This document shows, one piece after another, positions 28,127 through 36,435 of a stretch of 64,000 nucleotides of DNA; position 1 is the first letter of the stretch; each line of letters opens with the position of its first letter. Origin of the DNA: Hyphomicrobiales bacterium. GTDB taxonomy: Bacteria > Pseudomonadota > Alphaproteobacteria > Rhizobiales > Rhizobiaceae. The DNA is taken from assembly GCA_900468625.1 (NCBI GenBank), contig UBUL01000001.1:89385-153384 (forward strand), in the 5' to 3' direction. Made by a program: the position numbers and the translations under genes. A model generated the notes under the pieces. That model did no database searches and was not told where the DNA came from. It saw nothing but the letters and a program-made list of their open reading frames with translations.

Positions 28127-31100
28127 CTATTCGGCAGCGATCGGGAGTACCTCCGCCGAATGTTCGTTGTCGTTGTGCGGGTGCTGCTTCAGCGGACGGT
28201 TGCCGGTAACGCTGCGGATCAGCACATAGAAGACCGGCGTCATGAAGATGCCGAAGAAGGTGACGCCGATCATGCCGGCAAACACCGCGACACCCATGGC
28301 TGCGCGCATCTCCGCGCCGGCACCGGTCGAGGTGACGAGCGGCACGACACCCATGATGAAAGCCATGGAGGTCATCAGGATCGGGCGCAGGCGCAGGCGG
28401 CTTGCCTCGATCGCGGCCTGGACCGGCTTGCGGCCGTCGAATTCCAGCTCGCGGGCGAATTCCACGATCAGGATCGCGTTCTTCGCCGACAAGCCCACCA
28501 ACACCATCAGGCCGATCTGCGTGAAGATGTTGTTGTCGCCCCCCGTCAGCCAGACGCCCGTCAGGGCAGCAAGCACGCCCATCGGCACGATCATAACGAT
28601 CGCAAGCGGCAGGCTGACGCTTTCATACTGGGCGGCCAGCACGAGATAGACGAGCAGCAGGGCGAGCGGGAAGATGATGATGCCCGAGCTGCCGGCCAGA
28701 ATCTGCTGGTAGGTCAGATCCGTCCATTCGAAGCCGATGCCCGGAGGCAGCGTCTCGTTGGCGATCTTCTCGACAGCGGCTTGCGCCTGGCCGGACGAAT
28801 AGCCCTGTGCCGGCCCGCCGTTGATATCGGCGGCGAGGAAGCCGTTGTAGCGCGTCGTCCGTTCCGGCCCTGTGCTGGCCTCGACCTTCAAGAGCGCCGA
28901 CAGCGGGATCATCTGGCCCGACGCCGATCGAACCTTCAACTGACCGATATCGCTTGCATGCGAACGGAACTGGGCGTCCGCCTGCACACGCACGCTGTAG
29001 GTGCGGCCGAATGCGTTGAAGTCGTTGACATAGAGCGAGCCCAGATAGATCTGCAGCGTATCGAAGACATCCGTCACCGAGACGCCGAGCTGTTCGGCCT
29101 TGGCGCGATCGAGATCGGCAAAGAGCTGCGGCACGTTGATCTGGTAGCTCGAGAAGATGCCCGTAAGCGCCGGCGTCTGATAGGCCTTGGCGAGGAACGC
29201 CTTGTTGGCCTCGTCGAGCGCCTGGTAGCCGAGGCCGGCACGGTCCTCGATCTGCAGCTTGAAGCCGCCGGTCGTGCCGAGACCCTGGACGGGCGGCGGC
29301 GGGAACATGGCGATGAACGCATCCTGGATCGCGCCGAACTTCTTGTTCAGCTGCATGGCGATGGCCCCGCCCGACAGATTGGGCGTCGTGCGCTCCTCGA
29401 ATGCCTTCAGCGTCACGAAGACGATGCCGGCGTTGGAAGAGTTGGTGAAGCCGTTGATCGACAGGCCCGGGAAGGCGATCGCATGTTCGACACCCGGCTG
29501 TTCCAGGGCGATCTTGCTCATCCGCTGGATGACGTCATCCGTGCGGTCGAGGGTTGCGCCGTCGGGCAGCTGGGCAAAGCCGATCAGGTACTGCTTGTCC
29601 TGCTGCGGAACGAAGCCGCCGGGGACAGCCTGGAACAGATAGTAGGTCGTGCCGATCAAGGCGAGATAGACGACCATGACCAGGCTCTTCACCGACAAGA
29701 TGCCGCCGACGCCCTTGCCATAGGCAGACGAGCCGCGATGGAAGACCTTGTTGAAGCCGCGGAAGAACCAGCCGAACGCAAAATCCATCACGCGCGTCAG
29801 CATATCCTTCGGCGCATCGTGACCCTTCAGCAGCATTGACGCCAGTGCCGGAGACAAAGTCAGCGAATTGAAGGCCGAGATGACTGTGGAGATCGCGATC
29901 GTCAGGGCGAATTGGCGATAGAACTGACCCGACAGGCCGGAAATGAACGCCAGCGGCACGAAGACGGCAACCAGCACCAGCGCGATCGCGATGATCGGGC
30001 CGGACACTTCCTTCATGGCGCGATAGGTCGCGTCGCGTGGGCTCAATCCGTTCTCGATGTTGCGTTCGACGTTTTCGACGACGACGATCGCGTCGTCCAC
30101 CACGATGCCGATCGCCAGCACCAGGCCGAACAGGCTGAGCGCGTTGATCGAGAACCCGCAGATATACATCACCGCGAAAGTACCGATGATCGAGACGGGA
30201 ACGGCGATCAGCGGAATGATCGAGGCGCGCCATGTCTGCAGGAACAGAATGACGACGATGACGACGAGCACGATCGCTTCGAGCAGCGTGTGCACGACCT
30301 TGTCGATCGACGCGCGTACGAACTGCGTGGTGTCGTAGACGATCTCGTACTTCACGCCGTCGGGCATCGCGGTCTGCAGCTCGTTCATTGTCTTGACGAC
30401 GTTGTCCGAGATGGTGATCGCGTTGGAACCCGGCGACTGGAAGACCGGGATTGCGACTGCAGGCTTGCCGTCGAGCAGCGAACGCAGCGAATAATCGGCG
30501 GCGCCGAGTTCGATGCGCGCGACATCGCGCAGGCGCGTAATCTCGCCGTTGGTGCCGCTCTTGACGATGATGTTGCCGAATTCCTCCGGCGTCGTCAGAC
30601 GGCCCTGGGCGTTGACGTTGAGCTGCACGTCGATGCCGGGGACGCTCGGCGACTGGCCGATGATGCCGGCAGCAGCCTGAATGTTCTGCGCGCGAATAGC
30701 GTTGGCGATATCGCTTGCCGCCAGACCGCGTTCGGCCGCCTTCTGCGGATCGACCCAGACGCGCATCGAATAGTCGCCCGAGCCGAACACGCGGACCTGG
30801 CCGACACCGTCGATGCGGGCGAGCCGGTCCTTGATGTTCAGGGTGGCATAGTTGCGCAGATAGGTGATGTCGTAGCGATTGTCCGGCGAGATGAGGTTGA
30901 CCACCATCATCAGGTCGGGCGAGCTCTTGACCGTCGTAATGCCGAGATCGCGCACGTTCTGCGGCAAGCGAGGCTCTGCCTGCGAGACGCGGTTCTGCAC
31001 GAGCTGCTGGGCCTTGTCCGGATCGGTGCCGAGCTTGAAGGTGACGGTCAGCGTCAGCAGACCGTCCGACGTCGCCTGGCTGCTCATGTAGAGCATGCCT

Positions 31101-31324
31101 TCGACACCATTGATCTGCTCTTCGATCGGCGTTGCCACCGTTTCGGCAATGACCTTCGGGTTTGCGCCCGGATACTGAGCGGTGACGACGATCGACGGCG
31201 GTACGACTTCCGGATATTCGGAAATCGGCAGCAGCTTCAGACCGATCAGGCCGGCGACCACGATGAGGATCGAAAGCACGCCGGCAAACACCGGACGGTC
31301 GACGAAAAATCTTGAGATGTTCAT
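28127..31324 (-). CDS. RND multidrug efflux permease, MexF/BepE-type
   Basis: A 1065-residue inner-membrane proton-driven pump of the HAE1 family. The opening FFVDRPVFAGVLSILIVVAG, the periplasmic ISEYPEVVPPSIVVTAQYPG, and the proton-relay helix VVDDAIVVVENVERN with its Asp pair are intact. Two six-helix halves and two large periplasmic loops give the usual length. Similarity through the first 500 residues is closest to Pseudomonas MexF and Brucella BepE. It follows its membrane-fusion partner after 129 bases that hold a strong hairpin. No outer-membrane channel gene or local repressor is nearby, so a shared TolC is likely. The start is ATG 31324. Confidence 0.95.
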   Translation of the reverse strand: MNISRFFVDRPVFAGVLSILIVVAGLIGLKLLPISEYPEVVPPSIVVTAQYPGANPKVIAETVATPIEEQINGVEGMLYMSSQATSDGLLTLTVTFKLGTDPDKAQQLVQNRVSQAEPRLPQNVRDLGITTVKSSPDLMMVVNLISPDNRYDITYLRNYATLNIKDRLARIDGVGQVRVFGSGDYSMRVWVDPQKAAERGLAASDIANAIRAQNIQAAAGIIGQSPSVPGIDVQLNVNAQGRLTTPEEFGNIIVKSGTNGEITRLRDVARIELGAADYSLRSLLDGKPAVAIPVFQSPGSNAITISDNVVKTMNELQTAMPDGVKYEIVYDTTQFVRASIDKVVHTLLEAIVLVVIVVILFLQTWRASIIPLIAVPVSIIGTFAVMYICGFSINALSLFGLVLAIGIVVDDAIVVVENVERNIENGLSPRDATYRAMKEVSGPIIAIALVLVAVFVPLAFISGLSGQFYRQFALTIAISTVISAFNSLTLSPALASMLLKGHDAPKDMLTRVMDFAFGWFFRGFNKVFHRGSSAYGKGVGGILSVKSLVMVVYLALIGTTYYLFQAVPGGFVPQQDKQYLIGFAQLPDGATLDRTDDVIQRMSKIALEQPGVEHAIAFPGLSINGFTNSSNAGIVFVTLKAFEERTTPNLSGGAIAMQLNKKFGAIQDAFIAMFPPPPVQGLGTTGGFKLQIEDRAGLGYQALDEANKAFLAKAYQTPALTGIFSSYQINVPQLFADLDRAKAEQLGVSVTDVFDTLQIYLGSLYVNDFNAFGRTYSVRVQADAQFRSHASDIGQLKVRSASGQMIPLSALLKVEASTGPERTTRYNGFLAADINGGPAQGYSSGQAQAAVEKIANETLPPGIGFEWTDLTYQQILAGSSGIIIFPLALLLVYLVLAAQYESVSLPLAIVMIVPMGVLAALTGVWLTGGDNNIFTQIGLMVLVGLSAKNAILIVEFARELEFDGRKPVQAAIEASRLRLRPILMTSMAFIMGVVPLVTSTGAGAEMRAAMGVAVFAGMIGVTFFGIFMTPVFYVLIRSVTGNRPLKQHPHNDNEHSAEVLPIAAE

Positions 31325-31422
31325 GGCAGAACCCTCTCCACGAGTGAATCAAGGGACACGAGGTCCAGGCCCGCGGCCCAAGAGGCGCCACGGGCATTGC
31401 AAAATTGAAGCATTGGAATGAA

Positions 31423-31448
31423 CGGCCGGAAGCTTCAGCTTCCGGCCG
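31423..31448 (-). other. Strong hairpin between adaptor and pump genes
   Basis: CGGCCGGAAGCT and AGCTTCCGGCCG form a perfect 12-bp inverted repeat with a 2-base centre, only 5 bases after the adaptor stop codon. The minus-strand sequence beyond it (TTCATTCC) is a poor T tract. The hairpin may attenuate transcription or stabilise the upstream message rather than fully terminate. Confidence 0.6.
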
Positions 31449-31453
31449 GATAA

Positions 31454-32641
31454 TTACTTGGCGGCGACCTTCTCTTCCGGCTTGGGATCGACGACGGCGC
31501 CTGGGCGAACCCGCTGCAGACCGTTGACGATGATCCGGTCACCGGCATTCAGACCCGACGTGACGACGCGCAGCCCATCCGACGTATCACCGAGATTGAT
31601 CGGGCGATATTCGACCTTGTTGTCTGCGCCGACCACGAAGACGAACTTCTTGTCCTGGTCGGTGCCAATTGCGCGCTCGCTGATCAGCAGCTTGGTCTCT
31701 GCCTTCGGCTGGCCCATGCGAACCCGCACGAACTGACCAGGGATGAGACGTCCGCCGGGATTGTCGAAGACGGCGCGAACGCTGACGGTACCGCTTGCAG
31801 CATCGACTTCATTGTCGATCAGCTGCAGCTTGCCCTTGATCGGCGTGCCGTTGTCGCTTGCCGTGCCGATCTGAACAGGGATCTGCTCGACCGGCGGAAC
31901 GGCGCCGCCGGTGGCGGGCAGTTCGGCCAGCGCGTGGGTCACTGTCTGCTCGTTGGCGCTGAAGCTCGCATAGATCGGATCGACCGAAACGAGCGTCGTC
32001 AGCGCCGGAGACGAGGAGCCGGCTGCCACGAGATTGCCGACGGTGACGGCGATCTTGCCGACACGGCCGGCGATGGGCGCGCGGACCTGCGTATAGTCGA
32101 GGTTCAGCTGCGCCGTCTGCAGGGCCGCATCCGCAGCCTTCAGGTTGGCGACCGCCTCGGCATAGTTGCTGGCGCGTGTATCCATGTCGCTCTGTGAAAT
32201 GGTCTTGTTGTCGGAGAGCTTCTGGCCGCGGTCGACTTCGACCTTGGCGAGATCGAGTTTGGCCTTTGCTGCACCAACCTGCGCCTGAGCCTGAGCGACG
32301 GCCGCCTCATAGGGTGCGGGATCGATCGTCACCAGCAGGTCGCCCTGCTTGACCAAGGCCCCTTCGCGGAAATGCACCGATTGAATCGCTCCCGCAACAC
32401 GCGGCCGGACCTCAACGCGGTCGATAGCCTCGAGCCTGCCGGAAAATTCCTGCCAGGATGTGACGTCGCGCGGCTCGACAGCGGAAACGGTGACGGGAAT
32501 GGCTGGCGGTGCCGCCTGACCGGCCGTTTCGGTTGCCTGAGCGCCGCGCGGCAGCTCCAGATAGAAGGCTGCGCCTGCAACTGCCGCAGCAACACCAATG
32601 CCGGCGCCCCACAGGACCCAGCTCTTACCGTTGGACTTCAT
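31454..32641 (-). CDS. RND efflux periplasmic adaptor (membrane fusion protein)
   Basis: A 395-residue periplasmic adaptor with an N-terminal anchor (SWVLWGAGIGVAAAVAGAAF). The lipoyl/hairpin region is VRPRVAGAIQSVHFREGALV then ALQTAQLNLDYTQVRAPIAG, and the beta-barrel and membrane-proximal domains follow (PGGRLIPGQFVRVRMG). It bridges the MexF-like permease encoded downstream and an outer-membrane channel. The start ATG at 32641 has AAAGGAGA upstream. It is the first gene of the operon. Confidence 0.94.
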   Translation of the reverse strand: MKSNGKSWVLWGAGIGVAAAVAGAAFYLELPRGAQATETAGQAAPPAIPVTVSAVEPRDVTSWQEFSGRLEAIDRVEVRPRVAGAIQSVHFREGALVKQGDLLVTIDPAPYEAAVAQAQAQVGAAKAKLDLAKVEVDRGQKLSDNKTISQSDMDTRASNYAEAVANLKAADAALQTAQLNLDYTQVRAPIAGRVGKIAVTVGNLVAAGSSSPALTTLVSVDPIYASFSANEQTVTHALAELPATGGAVPPVEQIPVQIGTASDNGTPIKGKLQLIDNEVDAASGTVSVRAVFDNPGGRLIPGQFVRVRMGQPKAETKLLISERAIGTDQDKKFVFVVGADNKVEYRPINLGDTSDGLRVVTSGLNAGDRIIVNGLQRVRPGAVVDPKPEEKVAAK

Positions 32642-32809
32642 GTTGGTCTCCTTTGGCTCCGTCTTGGGATACGGGACCGAAAATTCCTATCGTCTCAATA
32701 AATTAGGGGCCAGAAGCACTGCGCATCCGCGCAATTATCGCTCCGGTCTCATGCCTTCGACATCAATCCGATCCACGGCCATCCCCAGCGGACTGAATGC
32801 TCTTGTCGA

Positions 32810-33622
32810 TCAAGCCTGCACGTCTTCGACAAAGCCCTTGAAACAACAGCAAATGTCCTGCTGCCATGAAGGCCTGTCCTTCGACTGCCCGCCGTAGAGA
32901 GTGGGCCAGCCTGTCCCGGCGGGGAGGACTTGCTGGCGAACACGGACGCCGGCCGCTTTCAGCCGACTGCCGTATTCCATGCTCTCGTCGCGGAGCGGGT
33001 CGTCCTCGGCCGTGAGCACCAATGCCGGCGCGAGGCCCGAAAGCCGCGAACAGTATCGAGGCGCTGCATAAGGGTGACAGACACCGCCCAGGAAACCCAG
33101 GTAACGGTTCCAACCCTCCGTCCAGCGCTCGCGCATGCCGCTTTCCTCCGCCTGGAGGAAAGATTTCGATCCCATGAAGGGATCAAGCAAAGGCGATATC
33201 AGCACCTGTCCGTCCAACGAACCGGGCATCTGATCGCGCGCCTTTAAAGCGACGCCCGCTGCAACATTGCCACCCGATTCCTCTCCGGCGACAAACAGCA
33301 GCGATTTTTTCGCTCCGCCCAGCGCAAGCATGTTCCGCTTGTTGCTGAGGTAGGCGAGAATCCCGTAGGCGCATTCGAGCACCTTCGGAAAGGCATTCTG
33401 ATTGCCGCTCGTATAATCCGCGGCAACTACGATGGCACCGGCCTCGGCGAGGCTTGCGGCCACCGGTCTGTTGGTCGCATGATCGGTATCGAAAAAAGCG
33501 CCGCCGTGCAGATAGAGCACGAGAGGTGCCGCCTTCTTCAAACTCTCGCCGTTGTAGATCCGAGCTTCGACCGGCCCCGTAGGCACGTTTTCCAGCACAA
33601 CATCTTTCCACGGCGCACTCAT
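32810..33622 (-). CDS. Alpha/beta hydrolase of the HSL family, catalytic residues missing
   Basis: A 270-residue relative of hormone-sensitive-lipase-type esterases. The oxyanion motif HGGAFF is present, but the nucleophile elbow reads GEESGGN where the family has GDSAGGN, so the serine position is Glu. The C-terminal catalytic His (usual HGF) is also absent, with GTGWPTLYGG there instead. Only the Asp of AEDDPLRDES remains. It is therefore probably not an esterase by the usual mechanism, and may bind a ligand instead. The start is ATG 33622. The frame to 33661 lacks a ribosome site. It is divergent from a LysR gene, 234 bases apart over an AT-rich gap. Confidence 0.75.
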   Translation of the reverse strand: MSAPWKDVVLENVPTGPVEARIYNGESLKKAAPLVLYLHGGAFFDTDHATNRPVAASLAEAGAIVVAADYTSGNQNAFPKVLECAYGILAYLSNKRNMLALGGAKKSLLFVAGEESGGNVAAGVALKARDQMPGSLDGQVLISPLLDPFMGSKSFLQAEESGMRERWTEGWNRYLGFLGGVCHPYAAPRYCSRLSGLAPALVLTAEDDPLRDESMEYGSRLKAAGVRVRQQVLPAGTGWPTLYGGQSKDRPSWQQDICCCFKGFVEDVQA

Positions 33623-33856
33623 CGACCCAAATCCCTGTCTGCTCGAGCGAATATGTTCCAATCCGGAAGCGGTTTATCACGCTTTACGATCATATTCTCG
33701 AAAATGCGGTCTTTGGCGCCCCCATGCCGCATTGCAACAATCACGATAAAAACATATTGTTATTCCGCTTCGAGAATAAGTATCTTATATTCGATCAGAC
33801 TATTCAGGATAACAAACAATCGACCTCCTTTCCTGACGGTCGAGGGACATCATAGA

Positions 33857-34768
33857 ATGGATCAGTTGTCAGCAATGCGGGCATTCGCGCGCGTGGTGGA
33901 GACGGGTAACTTCACCCGCGCCGCGGCCGCCCTTTCCATGCCGAAGGCGACGGTGACGACGCTCATCCAGTCGCTGGAAGCGCACCTGCATGCGAAGCTT
34001 CTCAACCGGACGACCCGACGCGTCATGGTGACGACGGATGGCGCGCTCTATTACGAACGTGCGGTTCAGATCCTCTCGGAAATAGAGGAGCTGGACGGCA
34101 GCATCAGCAATTCGCAGAGCCTGCCGAGCGGCCGCCTGCGCGTCGAAATGGCCGGCGCCTTCGCCGAGAAGATCGTCATGCCGGCACTGTGCGATTTCCA
34201 TCAGCGCTATCCCGATATCCATATCGATCTCGGCGTCGGCGACCGGCTGGTCGACTATCTGGCCGAAAATGTCGATTGCGCGCTGCGTGCCGGCATGCCG
34301 AGCGACCAGTCGCTGATCGCCCGCCGCGTCGGCGAAATACACCTCGTGACCTGTGCGGCTCCGCTCTATATCGAGAAGCATGGCGTCCCGGAACGGCCGG
34401 AAGAGCTTGAGACCAGCCACTATGCGGTCAGCTATTTCCGCGCGCAAACCGGCAGGACGATTCCTTTCCTTTTCGACCGAGGCAACGAATCGCTGGAAAT
34501 CACCCCACGCTATATCCTTTCGGTGAACGACAGCCGCAGCTACGTTCAGGCGGCGATGCAGGGGCTCGGCATCGCACAGGTCCCGAGCTTCATGGTCAGG
34601 GATGCGTTTGCCGCAGGCGACCTCGTGCCCATTCTCGACGGCTGGACCCGACCTGCTCTGCCCATGCACATCGTCTATCCGCCCAATAGACATCTCAGCA
34701 ACAAGGTCCGCGTTTTCGTCGATTGGCTGGCGAAATTGCTGGTAACCTCGCGGGTCGGGGAAGCCTGA
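33857..34768 (+). CDS. LysR-family regulator, CrgA-like
   Basis: A 303-residue LysR regulator. The helix-turn-helix lies in residues 1-60 (MDQLSAMRAFARVVETGNFT, AAALSMPKATVTTLIQSLEA), and the effector domain has VDCALRAGMPSDQSLIARRV, a block common in the CrgA/PA-type subgroup that often regulates quinone or aromatic oxidoreductases. The start is ATG 33857. The frame begins upstream at 33479 but that part overlaps the opposite gene. It is divergent from the degenerate esterase gene, the obvious candidate target. Confidence 0.88.
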   Translation: MDQLSAMRAFARVVETGNFTRAAAALSMPKATVTTLIQSLEAHLHAKLLNRTTRRVMVTTDGALYYERAVQILSEIEELDGSISNSQSLPSGRLRVEMAGAFAEKIVMPALCDFHQRYPDIHIDLGVGDRLVDYLAENVDCALRAGMPSDQSLIARRVGEIHLVTCAAPLYIEKHGVPERPEELETSHYAVSYFRAQTGRTIPFLFDRGNESLEITPRYILSVNDSRSYVQAAMQGLGIAQVPSFMVRDAFAAGDLVPILDGWTRPALPMHIVYPPNRHLSNKVRVFVDWLAKLLVTSRVGEA

Positions 34769-34820
34769 GAGGCAGCCCGCCTTCTCCTTCAACGAAACGG
34801 GCCTGCCAGTGCCGAACAGC

Positions 34821-34844
34821 TCCTTCTCCCCAAGGGGAGAAGGA
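34821..34844. repeat. Palindromic repeat fragment
   Basis: TCCTTCTCCCC-AA-GGGGAGAAGGA is a near-perfect hairpin after the LysR gene. The same CCTTCTCCCC/GGGGAGAAGG core occurs in the longer repeat at 55849-56016, so this is probably a partial copy. It can also act as a terminator for the convergent genes. Confidence 0.6.
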
Positions 34845-34861
34845 CATTTGTCCGCAACCGG

Positions 34862-35320
34862 TCAGCTCCAGGAAGCGCCGGCCTGCTGGCGGACCGTCGA
34901 GTTCAACCGGTTCCAGACGTTGTCGAGCGCGATCGCAACGATGAGCGCGGACAGCGCCTTTTCGTCATAGTGTCTTGCGGCTTCATTCCAGATTTCGTCG
35001 GTCACGGCATCCGGCCGGTCGGCAAGCCGCGTGACAGCCTCGCCAAGTGCAAGCGCCGCGCGTTCGGCATCCGAGAAATAGGGCATCTCCCGCCAGGCGG
35101 ACACACCGACGATGCGCTCCATGGTCTCGCCATCTTTCTGCAGCTTGCGAAAGCCCATGTCCGTGCAGACGCTGCAGCCGTTGATCTGGCTGACGCGCAG
35201 ATGCACGAGGTCCATGATATTTTCCGACAGACCGCGATCCCTAATCGAATTGCTGACGGCCAAAAGCGCCTGCAGCGTTTCGGGCAGAACGAGAACCGGA
35301 TTCTTCATACGAGCTTGCAT
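34862..35320 (-). CDS. Carboxymuconolactone decarboxylase-family (AhpD-like) protein
   Basis: A 152-residue all-helical protein with the AhpD-type redox pair Cys49-X2-Cys52 in INGCSVCTDM. These small proteins handle peroxide or thiol chemistry rather than true decarboxylation. It is divergent from an ECF41-type sigma factor, and this family is a known genomic partner of ECF41 genes. A promoter matching the ECF41 consensus lies upstream on its strand (35426-35452). The start is ATG 35320, preceded by AGAGGAAAG. The frame reaching 35374 has no better start. Confidence 0.9.
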   Translation of the reverse strand: MQARMKNPVLVLPETLQALLAVSNSIRDRGLSENIMDLVHLRVSQINGCSVCTDMGFRKLQKDGETMERIVGVSAWREMPYFSDAERAALALGEAVTRLADRPDAVTDEIWNEAARHYDEKALSALIVAIALDNVWNRLNSTVRQQAGASWS

Positions 35321-35390
35321 ATTTCTTTCCTCTGATTGTGAGAGCCTGTTGCGGCTCGTCTTACGACGATGCACCTTCCTGCCGATCCGA

Positions 35391-35417
35391 TGTCACACCG
35401 GCCGGATTTCGTTCGTC
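35391..35417 (+). promoter_or_regulatory. ECF41-type promoter driving the sigma factor gene
   Basis: TGTCACA (35391-35397), exactly 16 bases, then CGTC (35414-35417). This equals the consensus reported for ECF41 promoters. It lies 36 bases before the sigma factor start, so the gene is probably self-activated. Confidence 0.78.
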
Positions 35418-35425
35418 ATGGGTTT

Positions 35426-35452
35426 GACGGAGCAGGATGAGGAGATGTGACC
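35426..35452 (-). promoter_or_regulatory. ECF41-type promoter driving the AhpD-like gene
   Basis: On the minus strand GGTCACA (complement of 35446-35452), 16 bases, then CGTC (complement of 35426-35429). It has one mismatch to the -35 consensus and points towards the gene starting at 35320. It is back-to-back with the sigma factor promoter. Confidence 0.68.
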
Positions 35453-35453
35453 G

Positions 35454-36338
35454 ATGGACGAAAAAAAGTGGCAGGCTGAGAAATTCGAGGCGAACAGGCC
35501 GCACCTGCGCGCTGTCGCCTACCGTATGCTCGGCTCGCGCAGCGAGGCCGAAGATGCCGTGCAGGAGACATGGCTGCGTCTCATGAGGAGCGATACGTCC
35601 GAGGTTGAAAATCTGAGCGGCTGGTTGACGACGGTCACGGCGCGCATCTGCCTCGATCTGCTGCGGTCGCGCAAATCCCGCCGCGAGGAGCCGCTGACCA
35701 TCCATGTTCCCGAACCTATGGTGGTGCATGAGGCCGGCAATGGCACCGACCCGGAACAGGACGCATTGCTGGCGGACTCCGTCGGCCTCGCTTTGCTGGT
35801 GGTCCTGGAAAAGCTCAATCCGGCCGAGCGGCTTGCCTTTGTCCTGCACGATATCTTCGACATATCGTTCGATGACATCGCCCCGATTCTGGGGCGCACG
35901 ACGGTGGCGACTCGCCAGCTCGCAAGCCGCGCCCGCCGCCGCGTGCAGGACACGCCGTCGGCGACGGAGGCCGATCTCACCCGCCAGCGCCACGTCGTCG
36001 ACGCCTTCTTCACAGCCTCGCGTGACGGTGACCTGCAGGCACTGCTCGCCGTTCTCGATCCCGAAGCCGTCTTCCGGCCGGATGCAGTTGCCGCCCGCAT
36101 GGGATCGGCTGGCGAAATCCGCGGGCGCGCAGACGTCGCGAAGACTTTCCAGGGCCGCGCACGAGGAGCTCGATTGGCCGTTATCAACGGCGCGGTCGGT
36201 GCCATCGTGGTCATCGGTGGGCAGCTGCGCATCGCCCTTCGTTGCACCCTCAATGCAGATGGCATGATTACCGTCATCGACGCGATGGCCGATCCGGAAG
36301 AATTGTGCAAGCTAGAAATCGTGTTGATCGAGCCATAG
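35454..36338 (+). CDS. ECF sigma factor, SigJ/ECF41 group with SnoaL-like tail
   Basis: A 294-residue extracytoplasmic-function sigma factor. Region 2 is residues ~10-80 (YRMLGSRSEAEDAVQETWLR) and region 4 is ~110-165 (LSFDDIAPILGRTTVATRQL-like segment ending RARRRV). A C-terminal SnoaL-like domain (~175-290, VDAFFTASRDGDLQALLAVL) replaces an anti-sigma factor in this group, and ADPEEL near the end resembles the conserved NPDKL motif that tunes activity. It is divergent from an AhpD-like gene, with matching promoters for both. The start ATG at 35454 follows GAGGAG. Confidence 0.93.
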   Translation: MDEKKWQAEKFEANRPHLRAVAYRMLGSRSEAEDAVQETWLRLMRSDTSEVENLSGWLTTVTARICLDLLRSRKSRREEPLTIHVPEPMVVHEAGNGTDPEQDALLADSVGLALLVVLEKLNPAERLAFVLHDIFDISFDDIAPILGRTTVATRQLASRARRRVQDTPSATEADLTRQRHVVDAFFTASRDGDLQALLAVLDPEAVFRPDAVAARMGSAGEIRGRADVAKTFQGRARGARLAVINGAVGAIVVIGGQLRIALRCTLNADGMITVIDAMADPEELCKLEIVLIEP

Positions 36339-36430
36339 AGCATTTCCGCTTTTCCTCGAATCGCGAAAACGCTCCATCCCTTTGTTCTTACGCTATTCCT
36401 GACGGAAGACCACTTTTCCTGGAATGCTCC
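36337..36430. repeat. Dispersed rhizobial intergenic repeat, copy 3
   Basis: About 94 bp filling the gap between the convergent sigma factor and AraC genes. The ends are inverted: AGAGCATTTCC on the left, GGAATGCTCC on the right. The core TCGCGAAAACGCTCCATCCC and CTTTTCCTGGAA matches copy 1 closely. Confidence 0.75.
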
Positions 36431-36435
36431 AAGAC

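Noticed and set aside
28088..31315. Two long plus-strand frames opposite the RND pump
   Set aside because: Antisense shadows. The RND pump on the minus strand is full length.
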